In this document: positions 51,169 through 60,630 of the stretch, in pieces
How positions within the stretch are numbered: the first letter of the stretch is position 1
Layout: the number at the start of each line of letters is the position of its first letter
Assembly: GCF_003989745.1 (NCBI RefSeq)
Contig: NZ_RZGS01000005.1
Span: 29,418 to 93,417 of the forward strand
Length of the DNA: 64,000 nt
Source: Legionella septentrionalis
GTDB taxonomy: Bacteria > Pseudomonadota > Gammaproteobacteria > Legionellales > Legionellaceae
Direction of reading: 5' to 3'
Notes under the pieces: model-generated
Told to the model about the DNA's origin: nothing
Database searches by the model: none
The model's input: only the letters and a program-made list of their open reading frames with translations
Program-made: the position numbers and the translations under genes

Positions 51169-51784
51169 AAGGAGAACTTGAAATACGTGGGGTACGATAA
51201 GGGGTTCTTGGGGCTTCCGTCGGATAACCATAACCTTGATCAGATAAACGTTTAACAGTCTGTAAATAACGCTCGCCCCAAATACCGGGATCAAAATTAG
51301 TCACCACGACGTTATAAAGCAAATTAATAATGGACTCAAATGCCTTACGCTGCGCAAGCTCATGGCCGCCGAATGCAACTTGCACTTCGGTTTCCGTGCC
51401 TATCTCGCCTGCTTTTAGTTTTTCCACTAAAAGATAAATCATTTTTTCGATTGTATAATAAAGCTTGCACATGGACATGCCCGCTATATACATATCTTCA
51501 CCTTTAGAAGCACTTAACTTATAACCGTGGTCATGAATGGTATAGACAAATTCGCGGGTACCATCTTCTAAAATTTCCGGAGGGATAATCTTTGGCGGTG
51601 CAATGGTATCAAAAATACTGGGGCTTACGATGAATAGATGAAAGTCAGCCCAATGCCACCAAATTTGATAGACTTTTTCTATTTGAGCAATTGGGTCATA
51701 TTCTTCATCTTCTCGTAAAAGCTTGCGCTGTTCCTCAGCCAACTGCTCAAAATCTTCTGGTAGAAAGTCTTTAGGATCGGCCAT
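51158..51784 (-). CDS. Unrecognised soluble protein, 208 residues
   Basis: No family is recognised. The N-terminus is highly acidic (DFLPEDFEQLAEEQRKLLREDEEYD), followed by a Trp/His-rich region (QIWWHWADFHLF), a Pro/Ile segment, a helical middle and a basic, Pro/Ser-rich tail (PRTPYRTPRISSSPSKR). There is no signal peptide or membrane segment. No clear ribosome site precedes the ATG. It lies alone between feoC and the convergent RDD gene. It could be an effector or a chaperone-like protein, but nothing in the sequence proves this. Confidence 0.7.
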   Translation of the reverse strand: MADPKDFLPEDFEQLAEEQRKLLREDEEYDPIAQIEKVYQIWWHWADFHLFIVSPSIFDTIAPPKIIPPEILEDGTREFVYTIHDHGYKLSASKGEDMYIAGMSMCKLYYTIEKMIYLLVEKLKAGEIGTETEVQVAFGGHELAQRKAFESIINLLYNVVVTNFDPGIWGERYLQTVKRLSDQGYGYPTEAPRTPYRTPRISSSPSKR

Positions 51785-51881
51785 TATTACATCGGATAGC
51801 TTAAGTTCGTATAAGCTAATTTTAGCCTAAATTTACCCGATTGCTATCCATATTATTTGAAAAATAATAGTAAAATCATGC

Positions 51882-52100
51882 TTAGCCAAGATATTGGTAA
51901 AAAGCAGGCGGCTTTTTCATACAGCGAAGACAACTGCTTTGACAACCTGCTTTATCCTCGCATTCTTTGATTACCCCCTTATTTTTCCAAAGGGTTAACA
52001 GCGGTTGCAACGCCTGCTCATCCATGCCAAATTCACGCACCAGTTGCTGCATGCTAACCACGCGTTCACGGCGGATAAACTCACGAATTTGTAACAGCAT
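51882..52100 (-). CDS. feoC: FeoC-like winged-helix protein
   Basis: 72 residues. An N-terminal winged helix (LLQIREFIRRERVVSMQQLVREF) is followed by four Cys in CEDKAGCQSSCLRC, the layout of FeoC. FeoC stabilises or regulates FeoB and can bind an Fe-S cluster. Its start overlaps the feoB 3' end by 20 bases. Confidence 0.85.
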   Translation of the reverse strand: MLLQIREFIRRERVVSMQQLVREFGMDEQALQPLLTLWKNKGVIKECEDKAGCQSSCLRCMKKPPAFYQYLG

Positions 52101-54291
52101 GACTTCCTCCTGAAGTTACCGCACGCAAAGTCAGTACAGTAATGACAATAGCTGAAAAAATCACCGCAAGCCAAATCAGCGTTTGCTGTGGGTGCCTCAT
52201 GCAGGTAGCCAATTGATAAAAAGATACGGCAGCAGCATAAGCAACCAGTAACGACCAAGCCACCGAAAACCACATCAATTTGCGCGTTGCCTCCTGGCGG
52301 ATAGCTGCCATGGTGGAAACGCAAGGAATGTATAACAAAATAAACAAGAGGTAGGCATAAGCCCCTATTTTTCCGTCAAACTGTTGGTACATAATTCCGT
52401 ATACAGTCTGTGGTAATTGCGTTACAGCCGCACTTTCAGCCAGCGGATGAAAGAAAGCCTGCCCAAGGGCTGCAATGTTTTGCGGGATTGAAAGGAAAGC
52501 AGCTTGTAAACTCCCCCACAAGTCAAAGCTTGCTGGCGCGAGCGCGAGCCCACCCATTTGTGCATACAAAGTATTAAGAGAGCCGACAACCACCTCTTTT
52601 GCCAATAAACCCGTTAATAAACTTACCGTAGCTGGCCAATTATCAGCATGCAAACCCATGGGAGAAAAGATAGAGGTAATGCATTGGCCTAGCCAAGCTA
52701 AAATACTGAGGGAAGACCCTTCGCCAGCAGGAATGAACCAAGCATTTAATCCACCCAATACCACACATGCCGGAATGATTATTTTTCCGGCACGGAGAAT
52801 GAAATAACGCAAACGCAAGCCAGTTTCTTGGCATAATCGCCGCAGAGAGGGCCTATGATAAGCCGGAAGTTCTAAAATCAAAGGGGAAGCCTGCCCACGC
52901 AACAGGGTTTTCCTTAAAAGTAACCCGGTCAACACGGCCATAAAAATGCCGAAAAGATATAATGAAAAAACTACATTTTGCCCGCCGCTTGGAAAGAATG
53001 CTGCTACAAAGACAGCATAAATAGCCAAGCGCGCGCTACAAGACATAAAAGGACTCATCAATACAGTCAGCAAACGATCGCGCTCGGAATCCAAGGTACG
53101 CGCTGCCATGATGGCAGGAACATTGCATCCAAATCCGACAATCATCGGCACAAATGATTTTCCAGGCAATCCTAAGAGCCGCATCGCTTTGTCAATGACA
53201 AAAGCTGCTCTTGCCATATACCCGGAACTCTCCAATAAAGACAAGAAAAAAAACATCGAAGCAATGACTGGAATAAACGTTAAGGTCGTATTGATGCCCT
53301 TCCCTACACCCTCTGCCCCTATGGCAAGGAGCCAGCCAGGAGCATGAAACCGCTGCAAAACCGAGGCAAAACCCTGCACAAAAATTGCATCTGTGGCGAT
53401 ATCAAAGAAATCCTGAAAAATACCGCCCACATGGATGGCAAATAAAAACATCAAATACATAACCGCAAAAAAAATGGGAAATGCCCAAAATCGATGCAAC
53501 ACCACCTTGTCAATTTTTGCGGTTAAATGATCGCTCGCATCCGTTTTCTTTTTTTGTACTATGGAAATTATTTGATGCACTGCTTTATAACGGGCATCAG
53601 CCAATACGATATCCACATCTGCATCGCCTACTGCGAAAGCAGATTTTTTGGCAATCAAGGTATCCCCTTCTAACATACGATGCGCCAAATAATGCGCTGC
53701 AACAGGATAGGCGGATTGTGCCAAGCTTTCTTCCAACATCACTAAGGCTTGGCGCACCGTTTTGGGTAATGCCAAAGCCATGGGTATTGCGGGTGCAGCA
53801 TGGGTCAAAACCATTTGCTTTAATTCATCCATACCCATTTGCTTGTGTGCTTGTAGCTCCACAACCGGACATTGTAATTGACAGGCAAGCAATTGGTTAT
53901 CAATTGCAATACCGCGCTGTTTTGCGATATCCGTCATATTTAGAGCCACGATAACGGGCTTGCCTAATTCCAATAATTGGCTGGTTAAGTAAAGGTGGCG
54001 CTCCAAATGACAGGCATCGATGATGTTGATTAAGATATCGGGATTTAAATCAAGTAATGCTTGTGCCGCAATTTGTTCATCCTGGCTTGAGCCTTCACGC
54101 GTGCACACCAAGGAATAAATACCGGGTAAATCGGTCACTGCAATGCATTGCCCGGCGCATGAAAATACACCCGTTTTCTTTTCAACCGTCACTCCAGGCC
54201 AGTTTCCTACCCGCTGCTTGTCCCCAGTCAATGCATTAAATACGGTAGTCTTCCCGCAATTCGGATTTCCTATCAAAACAACATGCGTCAT
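52081..54291 (-). CDS. feoB: Ferrous iron transporter FeoB
   Basis: 736 residues from the ATG at 54291 (MTHVVLIGNPNCGKTTVFN), overlapping the feoA stop as ATGA. An N-terminal G-protein domain (G1 GNPNCGKTT, G3 DLPG, G4 NMTD) is followed by a membrane domain with two Gate motifs (FVPMIVGFGCNVPAIMAART and a second near GLLAKEVVVGSLNTLY). It imports Fe2+ across the inner membrane. Confidence 0.97.
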   Translation of the reverse strand: MTHVVLIGNPNCGKTTVFNALTGDKQRVGNWPGVTVEKKTGVFSCAGQCIAVTDLPGIYSLVCTREGSSQDEQIAAQALLDLNPDILINIIDACHLERHLYLTSQLLELGKPVIVALNMTDIAKQRGIAIDNQLLACQLQCPVVELQAHKQMGMDELKQMVLTHAAPAIPMALALPKTVRQALVMLEESLAQSAYPVAAHYLAHRMLEGDTLIAKKSAFAVGDADVDIVLADARYKAVHQIISIVQKKKTDASDHLTAKIDKVVLHRFWAFPIFFAVMYLMFLFAIHVGGIFQDFFDIATDAIFVQGFASVLQRFHAPGWLLAIGAEGVGKGINTTLTFIPVIASMFFFLSLLESSGYMARAAFVIDKAMRLLGLPGKSFVPMIVGFGCNVPAIMAARTLDSERDRLLTVLMSPFMSCSARLAIYAVFVAAFFPSGGQNVVFSLYLFGIFMAVLTGLLLRKTLLRGQASPLILELPAYHRPSLRRLCQETGLRLRYFILRAGKIIIPACVVLGGLNAWFIPAGEGSSLSILAWLGQCITSIFSPMGLHADNWPATVSLLTGLLAKEVVVGSLNTLYAQMGGLALAPASFDLWGSLQAAFLSIPQNIAALGQAFFHPLAESAAVTQLPQTVYGIMYQQFDGKIGAYAYLLFILLYIPCVSTMAAIRQEATRKLMWFSVAWSLLVAYAAAVSFYQLATCMRHPQQTLIWLAVIFSAIVITVLTLRAVTSGGSHAVTNS

Positions 54292-54518
54292 ACCCGCTCC
54301 CAAAACAAGCAATTCGCTTCTTCTTTACGCAGAGTCAAGGAAGTACCGCGTACTTCGATTTGTACAGGACAACCCAATGGAGCCACGCGTTTTATTAACA
54401 CTTCCGCGCCACGGGTAACGCCCATCGCCAATAAGCGTCTACGATAAGGCGCAGGTGTCCCACCAAAATCAACCAAACGCACGCGCTCACCTGGAATTAA
54501 ATCATTAATTGTCATCAT
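54288..54518 (-). CDS. feoA: Ferrous iron transport protein FeoA
   Basis: 76 residues when started at the first ATG of MMTINDLIPG. A small SH3-like protein (GERVRLVDFGG, RRRLLAMGVTRGAEVLI, GCPVQIEVRGTSLTLRKEEA) that aids FeoB. No convincing ribosome site was seen, so the exact start (54518, 54515 or 54530) is open. Confidence 0.9.
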   Translation of the reverse strand: MMTINDLIPGERVRLVDFGGTPAPYRRRLLAMGVTRGAEVLIKRVAPLGCPVQIEVRGTSLTLRKEEANCLFWERV

Positions 54519-54547
54519 GATATAAAGCACGGAAGGGAAAAAAATTC

Positions 54548-54576
54548 ATTTTAACATAAATGATAATCATTCTCAA
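54548..54576 (-). promoter_or_regulatory. feo promoter with overlapping Fur box
   Basis: On the minus strand TTGAGA (54571-54576) and TAAAAT (54548-54553) are exactly 17 bp apart. The spacer and -35 are covered by ATAAATGATAATCATTCTC (54556-54574), which matches 15 of 19 positions of the Fur consensus, including the central ATGATAATCAT. This predicts iron repression of feoABC. The box overlaps the zapE stop codon. Confidence 0.8.
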
Positions 54577-55661
54577 TTAACCGGCATCTGCACGTCTTCC
54601 CGACGCTTATGCCTGCGCAAATAATCAATGGATTGCATTTCATGCAAACGGCTTAATGTACGCTGGAAAGAAACTGAAACAGCACCTTCACTGTATAATT
54701 GCTCGATTCCTACCGCTGCAGAAAGGATAACCCGTACCCCCTTATCATACATGACGTCAATAAAATGCATAAACAACAAAGCCTTGGTGGTATCATCACG
54801 GCTTAAAACAGGAACCTTGCTGACAAAAACTGTCTCAAACCGCCCTGCTATTTCCAGATAATCCAATTGGCTGCGTGGAATATTGCATAAGACATCAAAA
54901 TTAAACCAAATCGCACGCTCGCTGTATTTTATACAGGGAATCTCCCGATTTTGTATGCAAATTTTTGTTTGCTCGCTGACATTTGCTGAAATTGCATGGA
55001 ATTGTTGATTTAATATTTGCTCATTTTCTTCACTCAAAGGCGTTAGGTACGCTTTGAGTAAAGGCGTTCGCCCCAATCGATAATCGCGGTTGTCTGCTAG
55101 AACCAACACTTCACAATGGCGTTTCAGCAAATCAATAGCCGGTAAAAAGCGAATCCTTTGCAAACCATTAAGATATAAATCATCGGGACGGGTATTGGAC
55201 GTGGCAACCAAAATAACGCCCTGAGCGATTAAATTCTGCAATAACTCACCTAAAATCATCGCGTCTGCAATATCATGGACTAAAAATTCATCCAAACACA
55301 AAACCCGCGTGGTTTTGGCCAGGTTGGCAGCAATTTTAGGCAACGGATCTTGTTGACCTTGCAGGCGCCGCAGCTCTGCATCCACTTGTTGCATGAAATG
55401 GTGGAAGTGAAAACGCGCCTTGCGCCGCTCGCCAATGGCATCATAAAACAAATCGATTAAATACGTTTTCCCAGCGCCTACAGGCCCATACAAGTAAATG
55501 CCAGGAATCAGTTTTTTCTGCCCTCGTCTCAACCATGAACGTTTATCATTGCTTAATTCATCGGCTATGCGTTGTAGGTGGGGTAAGATTTGTCTTTGTA
55601 AGGGATCATTTGTAATTTCCCCTTGCTCGATGGCTAAATCATAGCGGGCAAGAATAGTCAT
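54573..55661 (-). CDS. zapE: AFG1-like ATPase ZapE
   Basis: 362 residues. An AFG1-type P-loop ATPase with Walker A GIYLYGPVGAGKTYLIDLF, HFHHFM, Walker B VLCLDEFLVHD and the arginine-containing SNTRPDDLY. ZapE joins the Z ring under stress in E. coli. The ATG overlaps the stop of the upstream hydrolase as ATGA. Confidence 0.93.
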   Translation of the reverse strand: MTILARYDLAIEQGEITNDPLQRQILPHLQRIADELSNDKRSWLRRGQKKLIPGIYLYGPVGAGKTYLIDLFYDAIGERRKARFHFHHFMQQVDAELRRLQGQQDPLPKIAANLAKTTRVLCLDEFLVHDIADAMILGELLQNLIAQGVILVATSNTRPDDLYLNGLQRIRFLPAIDLLKRHCEVLVLADNRDYRLGRTPLLKAYLTPLSEENEQILNQQFHAISANVSEQTKICIQNREIPCIKYSERAIWFNFDVLCNIPRSQLDYLEIAGRFETVFVSKVPVLSRDDTTKALLFMHFIDVMYDKGVRVILSAAVGIEQLYSEGAVSVSFQRTLSRLHEMQSIDYLRRHKRREDVQMPVN

Positions 55662-56317
55662 GGGATCCCAGCCTCAGAGCGCAAAGCTTCAATTAAACGC
55701 GTTTTAAGTTCAATTAACTTGCCATGAAAAAAATGCCCTGTTTCCTCAAACTGCAACAAGCAAGGCTCTGGGGAAATGGTTTTGCAAAAATCCAGTACTA
55801 ATGAAGCTGGCACAACATCATCGTCATTCCCTTGCAGTATGATCCAGGGGTGTGGGGGTAAAAATTCGTGATAATCGAAATGATGAACCGGCGGGGCCAC
55901 CGTAATCAATACTCTTGAAACAAAATGCGCTGCAGCACGATACGCAACATAAGAACCGAAAGAAAATCCGGCAAAAATACATTGGGCCTTGGGCATGGCT
56001 TGCAATGCAAGTTCTGCAATTTGACGCATATCTGCACTCTCACCTATGCCACCATCATACGTACCTGCCGACTCTCCCACGCCGCGGAAATTAAAGCGAA
56101 TGCTTGGTATTGCGATGTCTTTAAACGTACGAGCCAAGGTGGTTACGACCTTATTATTCATTGTGCCTCCCTGCAGGGAGTGGGGATGGCCTAATAATGC
56201 AATAAATTTTCCATGGGGTTGCTCAGGCACAGTAACCATGGTTTCTATCGAGCCGGCTTCGCCTTGCAGAAAGAGGGAATGTTCACCTGGATGGCTTAAT
56301 AAATCAGAAAGTTGCAT
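55658..56317 (-). CDS. Alpha/beta hydrolase (YfhR/CocE-like small esterase group)
   Basis: 219 residues. The fold is clear: GHPHSLQGGTMNNKVV (oxyanion region), RFNFRGVGESAG, the nucleophile elbow FAGFSFGSYVA, the Asp in ILQGNDDDVVPA and the His in EETGHFFHGK. The PHSLQGGT signature is typical of a conserved gammaproteobacterial family next to zapE-type genes. The substrate is unknown. Confidence 0.85.
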   Translation of the reverse strand: MQLSDLLSHPGEHSLFLQGEAGSIETMVTVPEQPHGKFIALLGHPHSLQGGTMNNKVVTTLARTFKDIAIPSIRFNFRGVGESAGTYDGGIGESADMRQIAELALQAMPKAQCIFAGFSFGSYVAYRAAAHFVSRVLITVAPPVHHFDYHEFLPPHPWIILQGNDDDVVPASLVLDFCKTISPEPCLLQFEETGHFFHGKLIELKTRLIEALRSEAGIP

Positions 56318-56621
56318 ATAAAAACCTGCTGGTTATTACGTTAAGGCGTATAGTATTCTCAAAGCCTGCTTTTATTAAAGTGATAAGGCCAGGCATATGA
56401 AAAATATATTTTCGTTGTGGCCTAAATTATAACTCATCTTGCATTTTAATGCCTATTCATTATGATTAAGCAGCATCTTTTGCAACTTGGAAGATGATGA
56501 TTGTCGCACCGACTTGTCTTAAGCGGTGACGTTATTATTTAATTAATGGAGGACTTGATCCAATGCGACAGGTACCTGATGTTTTTCAACTCGCCTGCAT
56601 GCCTCCACTTCAGGGGGGGTT
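56318..56621. other. 304-bp gap upstream of panB
   Basis: It holds the divergent promoters of the hydrolase gene and panB, two small inverted repeats in the panB leader (CATCTT/AAGATG near 56474-56495 and CACCG/CGGTG near 56507-56528) and the leader ORF listed separately. Confidence 0.5.
56439..56466 (+). promoter_or_regulatory. Candidate panB promoter
   Basis: TTGCAT (56439-56444) and TATGAT (56461-56466) are 16 bp apart, giving a leader of about 150 bases before panB. Confidence 0.4.
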
Positions 56622-56625
56622 ATGA
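56563..56625 (+). CDS. Possible 20-codon leader ORF overlapping panB
   Basis: ATG at 56563 with GGAGG 10 bases upstream opens a 20-codon frame (MRQVPDVFQLACMPPLQGG and one Leu) whose TGA stop overlaps the panB start as ATGA. This arrangement favours translational coupling of panB. The panB start otherwise has only a G-run 2 bases upstream, which is too close for a good ribosome site. Confidence 0.45.
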   Translation: MRQVPDVFQLACMPPLQGGL

Positions 56626-57410
56626 AAATTCACGATTTCAAACGTAAAAAAGAGTTGAATGCTAAAATTAGCATGCTCACGTGTTACGATTATCCTTCTG
56701 CTTGCATGATCACTGAATCAAAAGTGGATTGCGTGTTGGTAGGCGACTCCCTTGCCATGACGGTTCACGGCCATGAAAGCACCATTATGGCCACGATGGG
56801 CATGATGGAAATGCATACGGCGGCCGTAGCGCGGGGCTTGCGTGGAAAATTTTTAGTCAGCGATTTGCCTTTCCTTTCCTACCGGATCTCCCGGGCTGAA
56901 ACGATGAAAAATGCCCAGCGATTAATGCAAGCGGGGGCTAACGCCATCAAACTGGAGGGAGCGGATCCCGATATTTGTGAAACGATTTCTTACCTGGTGA
57001 CTTCGGGGATTCCAGTCATGGGCCATATTGGCCTAGTCCCACAATCTGTACATCAATTAGGCGGGTATGTTGTGCAAGGCAAAAAAAATGACGAGGCGAA
57101 GCTTTTGCTGGAACAGGCAAAACAGCTTGAAGCGGCTGGATGCTTTGCGCTAGTCATTGAGTGTGTCCCCAGTCAGGTAGCCAAATCCATCACCGCATCC
57201 CTTGCAATCCCAACCATCGGAATTGGCGCAGGCGCAGAAACAGATGGACAAATATTAGTTTGGCATGACATGTTAGGCTTGCAAACAGCTTTTAAGCCAC
57301 GATTCGTCAAACATTTCTCGCAGGCGAAGGAATTGATGCTACAGGCTATTGATGCTTATGTGCAGCAGGTCCAAAAAACCGAATTTCCCGCTGCCGAACA
57401 TACTTTTTAA
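56622..57410 (+). CDS. panB: 3-methyl-2-oxobutanoate hydroxymethyltransferase
   Basis: 262 residues. First step of pantothenate synthesis. The motifs MLTCYDYPSACM, VGDSLAMTVHGHESTI, the Glu-containing KLEGAD, GHIGLVPQSVHQLGG and IGIGAGAETDGQILVWHDMLG are intact. The start MKIHDFKRKKELNAK fits the family. Confidence 0.97.
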   Translation: MKIHDFKRKKELNAKISMLTCYDYPSACMITESKVDCVLVGDSLAMTVHGHESTIMATMGMMEMHTAAVARGLRGKFLVSDLPFLSYRISRAETMKNAQRLMQAGANAIKLEGADPDICETISYLVTSGIPVMGHIGLVPQSVHQLGGYVVQGKKNDEAKLLLEQAKQLEAAGCFALVIECVPSQVAKSITASLAIPTIGIGAGAETDGQILVWHDMLGLQTAFKPRFVKHFSQAKELMLQAIDAYVQQVQKTEFPAAEHTF

Positions 57411-57422
57411 CAAGGATTGCCA

Positions 57423-58193
57423 ATGCACATAATAAACGACCTAGCAGAATGGGTGCGCATACGCGCCACTCTGCCGCATACCAACACCATAGGTTTTGTG
57501 CCCACCATGGGAAACTTACATGCAGGACATGCTTCCTTGTATGACTGCTGCCGCCAGGAGAACGATATTACGATAGCCAGTATCTTTGTTAATCCTACGC
57601 AATTTAATCAACGCGGGGATTTCATACATTATCCTCGCAGTTTGGAGGCTGACTTGTCGTTGCTGACTTCGTTGGGAGTGGATTATTGTCTGCTGCCTGA
57701 TGAACAAACCCTGTATGCCGATGGCTATCGTTATCAAATTCATGAAAACGAGCTGTGCGGGTTAATGGAAGGACGACAAAGACCAGGACACTTTACCGGG
57801 GTGCTCACAGTGGTGATGAAGCTATTTAATCTAGTCAAACCCAGCCGTGCTTATTTTGGCGAAAAAGATTTTCAGCAGTTGCAGTTAATTCAAGATATGG
57901 TTGCCGCTTTTTTTATGGACATTGAAATAAAAGCTTGCCCAACGATACGCGAAAAAAGCGGTCTTGCCTTCAGTTCCCGCAATAATCGCTTAAACTCGGA
58001 GCAGCGAGCGCGTGCAGAAAAATTTGCACAAATTTTTCTGCACGGTTCATCATGTGAGGCCATCCTTACCAAACTTAAGGAAAATGCCATCCAGGTTGAC
58101 TATGTGGAGGAACACGCAAACAGACGGTTTGCTGCGGTAAAAATCGATGAAATACGTTTAATCGACAATTATTTAATAACGGTGCAAACTTAA
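57423..58193 (+). CDS. panC: Pantothenate synthetase
   Basis: 256 residues from the ATG at 57423, with AAGGA 6 bases upstream; a TTG at 57417 would add two residues. It joins pantoate and beta-alanine. The HxGH motif [10 protein letters not shown], the FVNPTQFN segment, [16 protein letters not shown] and FSSRNNRL are canonical. Somewhat shorter than the 280-residue E. coli enzyme at the C-terminus. Confidence 0.97.
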   Translation: MHIINDLAEWVRIRATLPHTNTIGFVPTMGNLHAGHASLYDCCRQENDITIASIFVNPTQFNQRGDFIHYPRSLEADLSLLTSLGVDYCLLPDEQTLYADGYRYQIHENELCGLMEGRQRPGHFTGVLTVVMKLFNLVKPSRAYFGEKDFQQLQLIQDMVAAFFMDIEIKACPTIREKSGLAFSSRNNRLNSEQRARAEKFAQIFLHGSSCEAILTKLKENAIQVDYVEEHANRRFAAVKIDEIRLIDNYLITVQT

Positions 58194-58199
58194 CCTGAA

Positions 58200-60584
58200 T
58201 CAAGGGCTTCCTACCTTTAAATTGGAGGATTTTTCTTGCTCTGCAGGCAATGAAGGTGTTGGCTGGAGCTGCTTAAGTTTTACTTTGAAAATTCGAGTTG
58301 CTTCCATGCCTTCTCCCGTCTCGGTTCCTGTTGAATTTTCTATGATTGGCACAGGCTTGATTTCTCGCCAGTTAGATAATTCCAACGTCGTTTCTTGCGC
58401 GCCAGAAAAAGAAATAGCGTTTTGCTCGATAGGCAAAGGAGAAGGGTCAATATCATCGATTGAAAGCTCGTCAACTGCCTCAACTGCTTCCAAAGAAGGT
58501 ATTTCCTCAGGTACTGAAATTTCTTCCTCACCCTTGCCTGAACGCTCATGAGAAACGGTTGGAGGCGTCGCCTCTTGTAATTCAACCTCATCGACACTTG
58601 AAGGTGAGCTTACAGAAAAAAAACTCATCACAGCAGTAAAAAATAATTTTATAGACTCCCAAGCACGGTTGAAGGCGTTTGCCTGCGGCGTAGCCTTTTC
58701 GATTTCAGCAGAGGGAGTATGCGCACCAAATTTATCTTGAAAATTTTCCATGAGTTTCGCATCAATAGAGGCAATTTTTTCATTAAGAATTTTTATCTTA
58801 GCAGCAAAGGCTGGCGTTTCAATGCTATTTTCCTTGCATTGTTCTTTAAGATGCTCAAACCGGTTTACCAAACTCTGGTAAAAATATTTTTCTTTAAACA
58901 GTGGATTAACCCCCTTCGCAACCGGTTGTTGCTGTTGAAACTCCCCGTACTCCGAAATAATTGCTGTAAGTTGTTCAGGTTGCAAATTATTCAGAAATTG
59001 CTGAAATGACTCAAGCTTTAAAGCTTCCGTAAATAATTTATCCTGTCTTGCCTGCACATTCTCCATAACAGCAGCTCGATGGCTTGCATTAAGAATATGC
59101 TCATCCGCCAAATCTTTCATCAACTTGTTTGGAGCCAAGCTGCATTTTAATAAGGCATGATGTAATGCATCCTTAAATTTAGGATCAGTTTGTAATCTGA
59201 CCATTTCATTTTTGATAATGGTATGTTCAAGTCGTCCAATGCTTTTTGCCAAAAAATTGAAAGGTGCATCATCAAGAGGTGAATCGTAATTTTTCTCATT
59301 GATAATGGGTAATTCATTAATAATTTTGGCTGAAATATCTGCTATTTCGTGGTTAGGTTCCTGCAAGTCAAATAAACTTTGATCATGATCAATTTTTATC
59401 AAATGCTTGCCGGTTTCATCTTCTATGTAACCAAGATTTCCATAATGTAAATCTCTTTCTCTAAAGAGAAGGGACGCCACAACCAAGTTGGCAAGCTCTG
59501 CATATTGGTCTTCTTTTATGGAAAAAACTCCTTGTTTTTCCATGCTTTTCCAAGATTGAAATGATTCTTTGTATGAGGAAAGAATGCCTGACGATAAATT
59601 CCCGTCTCCTCTTTCATGGGAAAAAAGAGAACTTGTATCCATAATTTTTTTTACATCAGGTTGAAACGGCCCCAGCACTAAACTGTATAATTTCCCAGCA
59701 AAAACTTCCAAATCAGACTTATAGGTATGCTGCCATGTATTCATCTTTTGCACATAAAGCTCGTCATCTGCTGTAGTTAGCGAGGTGGCATTAATCCCTT
59801 TGTCAGCCAATGTCTTCGCTACATTTTGTATGGTGCTTTTAGCAACTTGGGTATCATGAACAGCTGCCAAAAATTGCTGGCGTTGCTCTAATAAATCAGA
59901 GAGCTCGGCATCGTCGTTGGCAAGTTCCGCTAAGCTTAGCAAAGCTCTGTATTGCAGGCTGTAATCCACATTTTTCGTTTGCTCTCTATTATTTTTTGAT
60001 TCCGCAGGAGGTGCATATTTGGGTGAGCCGGCAACTACTAAGGCGGCAAGGCATAGTGGTTGCATTTCTTCGCGATAAAAAGCCCTCTTTTCTTCTAAGC
60101 TTTTTTCTTCTGCTATTAAATATTTTTGCAGATTTTCTAAATAATGTTTAAAAGCGGCTTCCATGCCTGGCTTGATGACTACCGTATCATCACCATATAC
60201 CACAAATTGTCGGAGAGCATTTTTTCCTAAATCATTAGGAAATATTATCCCACTTTGATTATTAAGATTTAAAACAAATGTTTTTAAATTTTCCGAAGTG
60301 AAATCTTGCGATAAACTCGTCACCATTTTTAAAATTGAACGATAATCTGCCGGATCAGCCTCTCCAAAAACTTGATGGCTTTTATAAAGATCGACTAACC
60401 GCTTGGCATCTTTAATGAAACATTTTGGCTTTTTGCTGTTTTCACCCACGATGACGAATGCCTCTCTAGCAATTCGTTCAACGCTTTTATCGAAAGCGCC
60501 TGCATTTTTAAAAAAGGAATACAAATCTTGCGGCGAAGCTTGAGTAGAAAGAATTTGCTTTAGAGGTAAGTTCATCTTAAACAT
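58200..60584 (-). CDS. Large protein with atypical-kinase motifs (effector-like)
   Basis: 794 residues with no overall family recognised. The central part looks like a kinase fold: a candidate ATP-binding Lys (K280, LYVQKMNTW), a following helix Glu (E293 in SDLEVFAGKLYSLVLG), a catalytic-loop-like RDLHYGN (D378, H380, N383) and a metal-binding-like KIDHD (D399, D401). This spacing resembles HipA/phosphoinositide-kinase-type and several Legionella effector kinases. A hydrophobic stretch lies near residues 640-665 (IKLFFTAVMSFFSV), and the C-terminal 120 residues are acidic and Pro/Ser-rich, the composition seen in Dot/Icm translocation signals. It is convergent with panC, 6 bases apart. Kinase activity and secretion are inference. 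Confidence 0.7.
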   Translation of the reverse strand: MFKMNLPLKQILSTQASPQDLYSFFKNAGAFDKSVERIAREAFVIVGENSKKPKCFIKDAKRLVDLYKSHQVFGEADPADYRSILKMVTSLSQDFTSENLKTFVLNLNNQSGIIFPNDLGKNALRQFVVYGDDTVVIKPGMEAAFKHYLENLQKYLIAEEKSLEEKRAFYREEMQPLCLAALVVAGSPKYAPPAESKNNREQTKNVDYSLQYRALLSLAELANDDAELSDLLEQRQQFLAAVHDTQVAKSTIQNVAKTLADKGINATSLTTADDELYVQKMNTWQHTYKSDLEVFAGKLYSLVLGPFQPDVKKIMDTSSLFSHERGDGNLSSGILSSYKESFQSWKSMEKQGVFSIKEDQYAELANLVVASLLFRERDLHYGNLGYIEDETGKHLIKIDHDQSLFDLQEPNHEIADISAKIINELPIINEKNYDSPLDDAPFNFLAKSIGRLEHTIIKNEMVRLQTDPKFKDALHHALLKCSLAPNKLMKDLADEHILNASHRAAVMENVQARQDKLFTEALKLESFQQFLNNLQPEQLTAIISEYGEFQQQQPVAKGVNPLFKEKYFYQSLVNRFEHLKEQCKENSIETPAFAAKIKILNEKIASIDAKLMENFQDKFGAHTPSAEIEKATPQANAFNRAWESIKLFFTAVMSFFSVSSPSSVDEVELQEATPPTVSHERSGKGEEEISVPEEIPSLEAVEAVDELSIDDIDPSPLPIEQNAISFSGAQETTLELSNWREIKPVPIIENSTGTETGEGMEATRIFKVKLKQLQPTPSLPAEQEKSSNLKVGSP

Positions 60585-60630
60585 ATAAATGCCCCATATA
60601 ACAAGTATAGGACACCGCTATTGCTATAGC

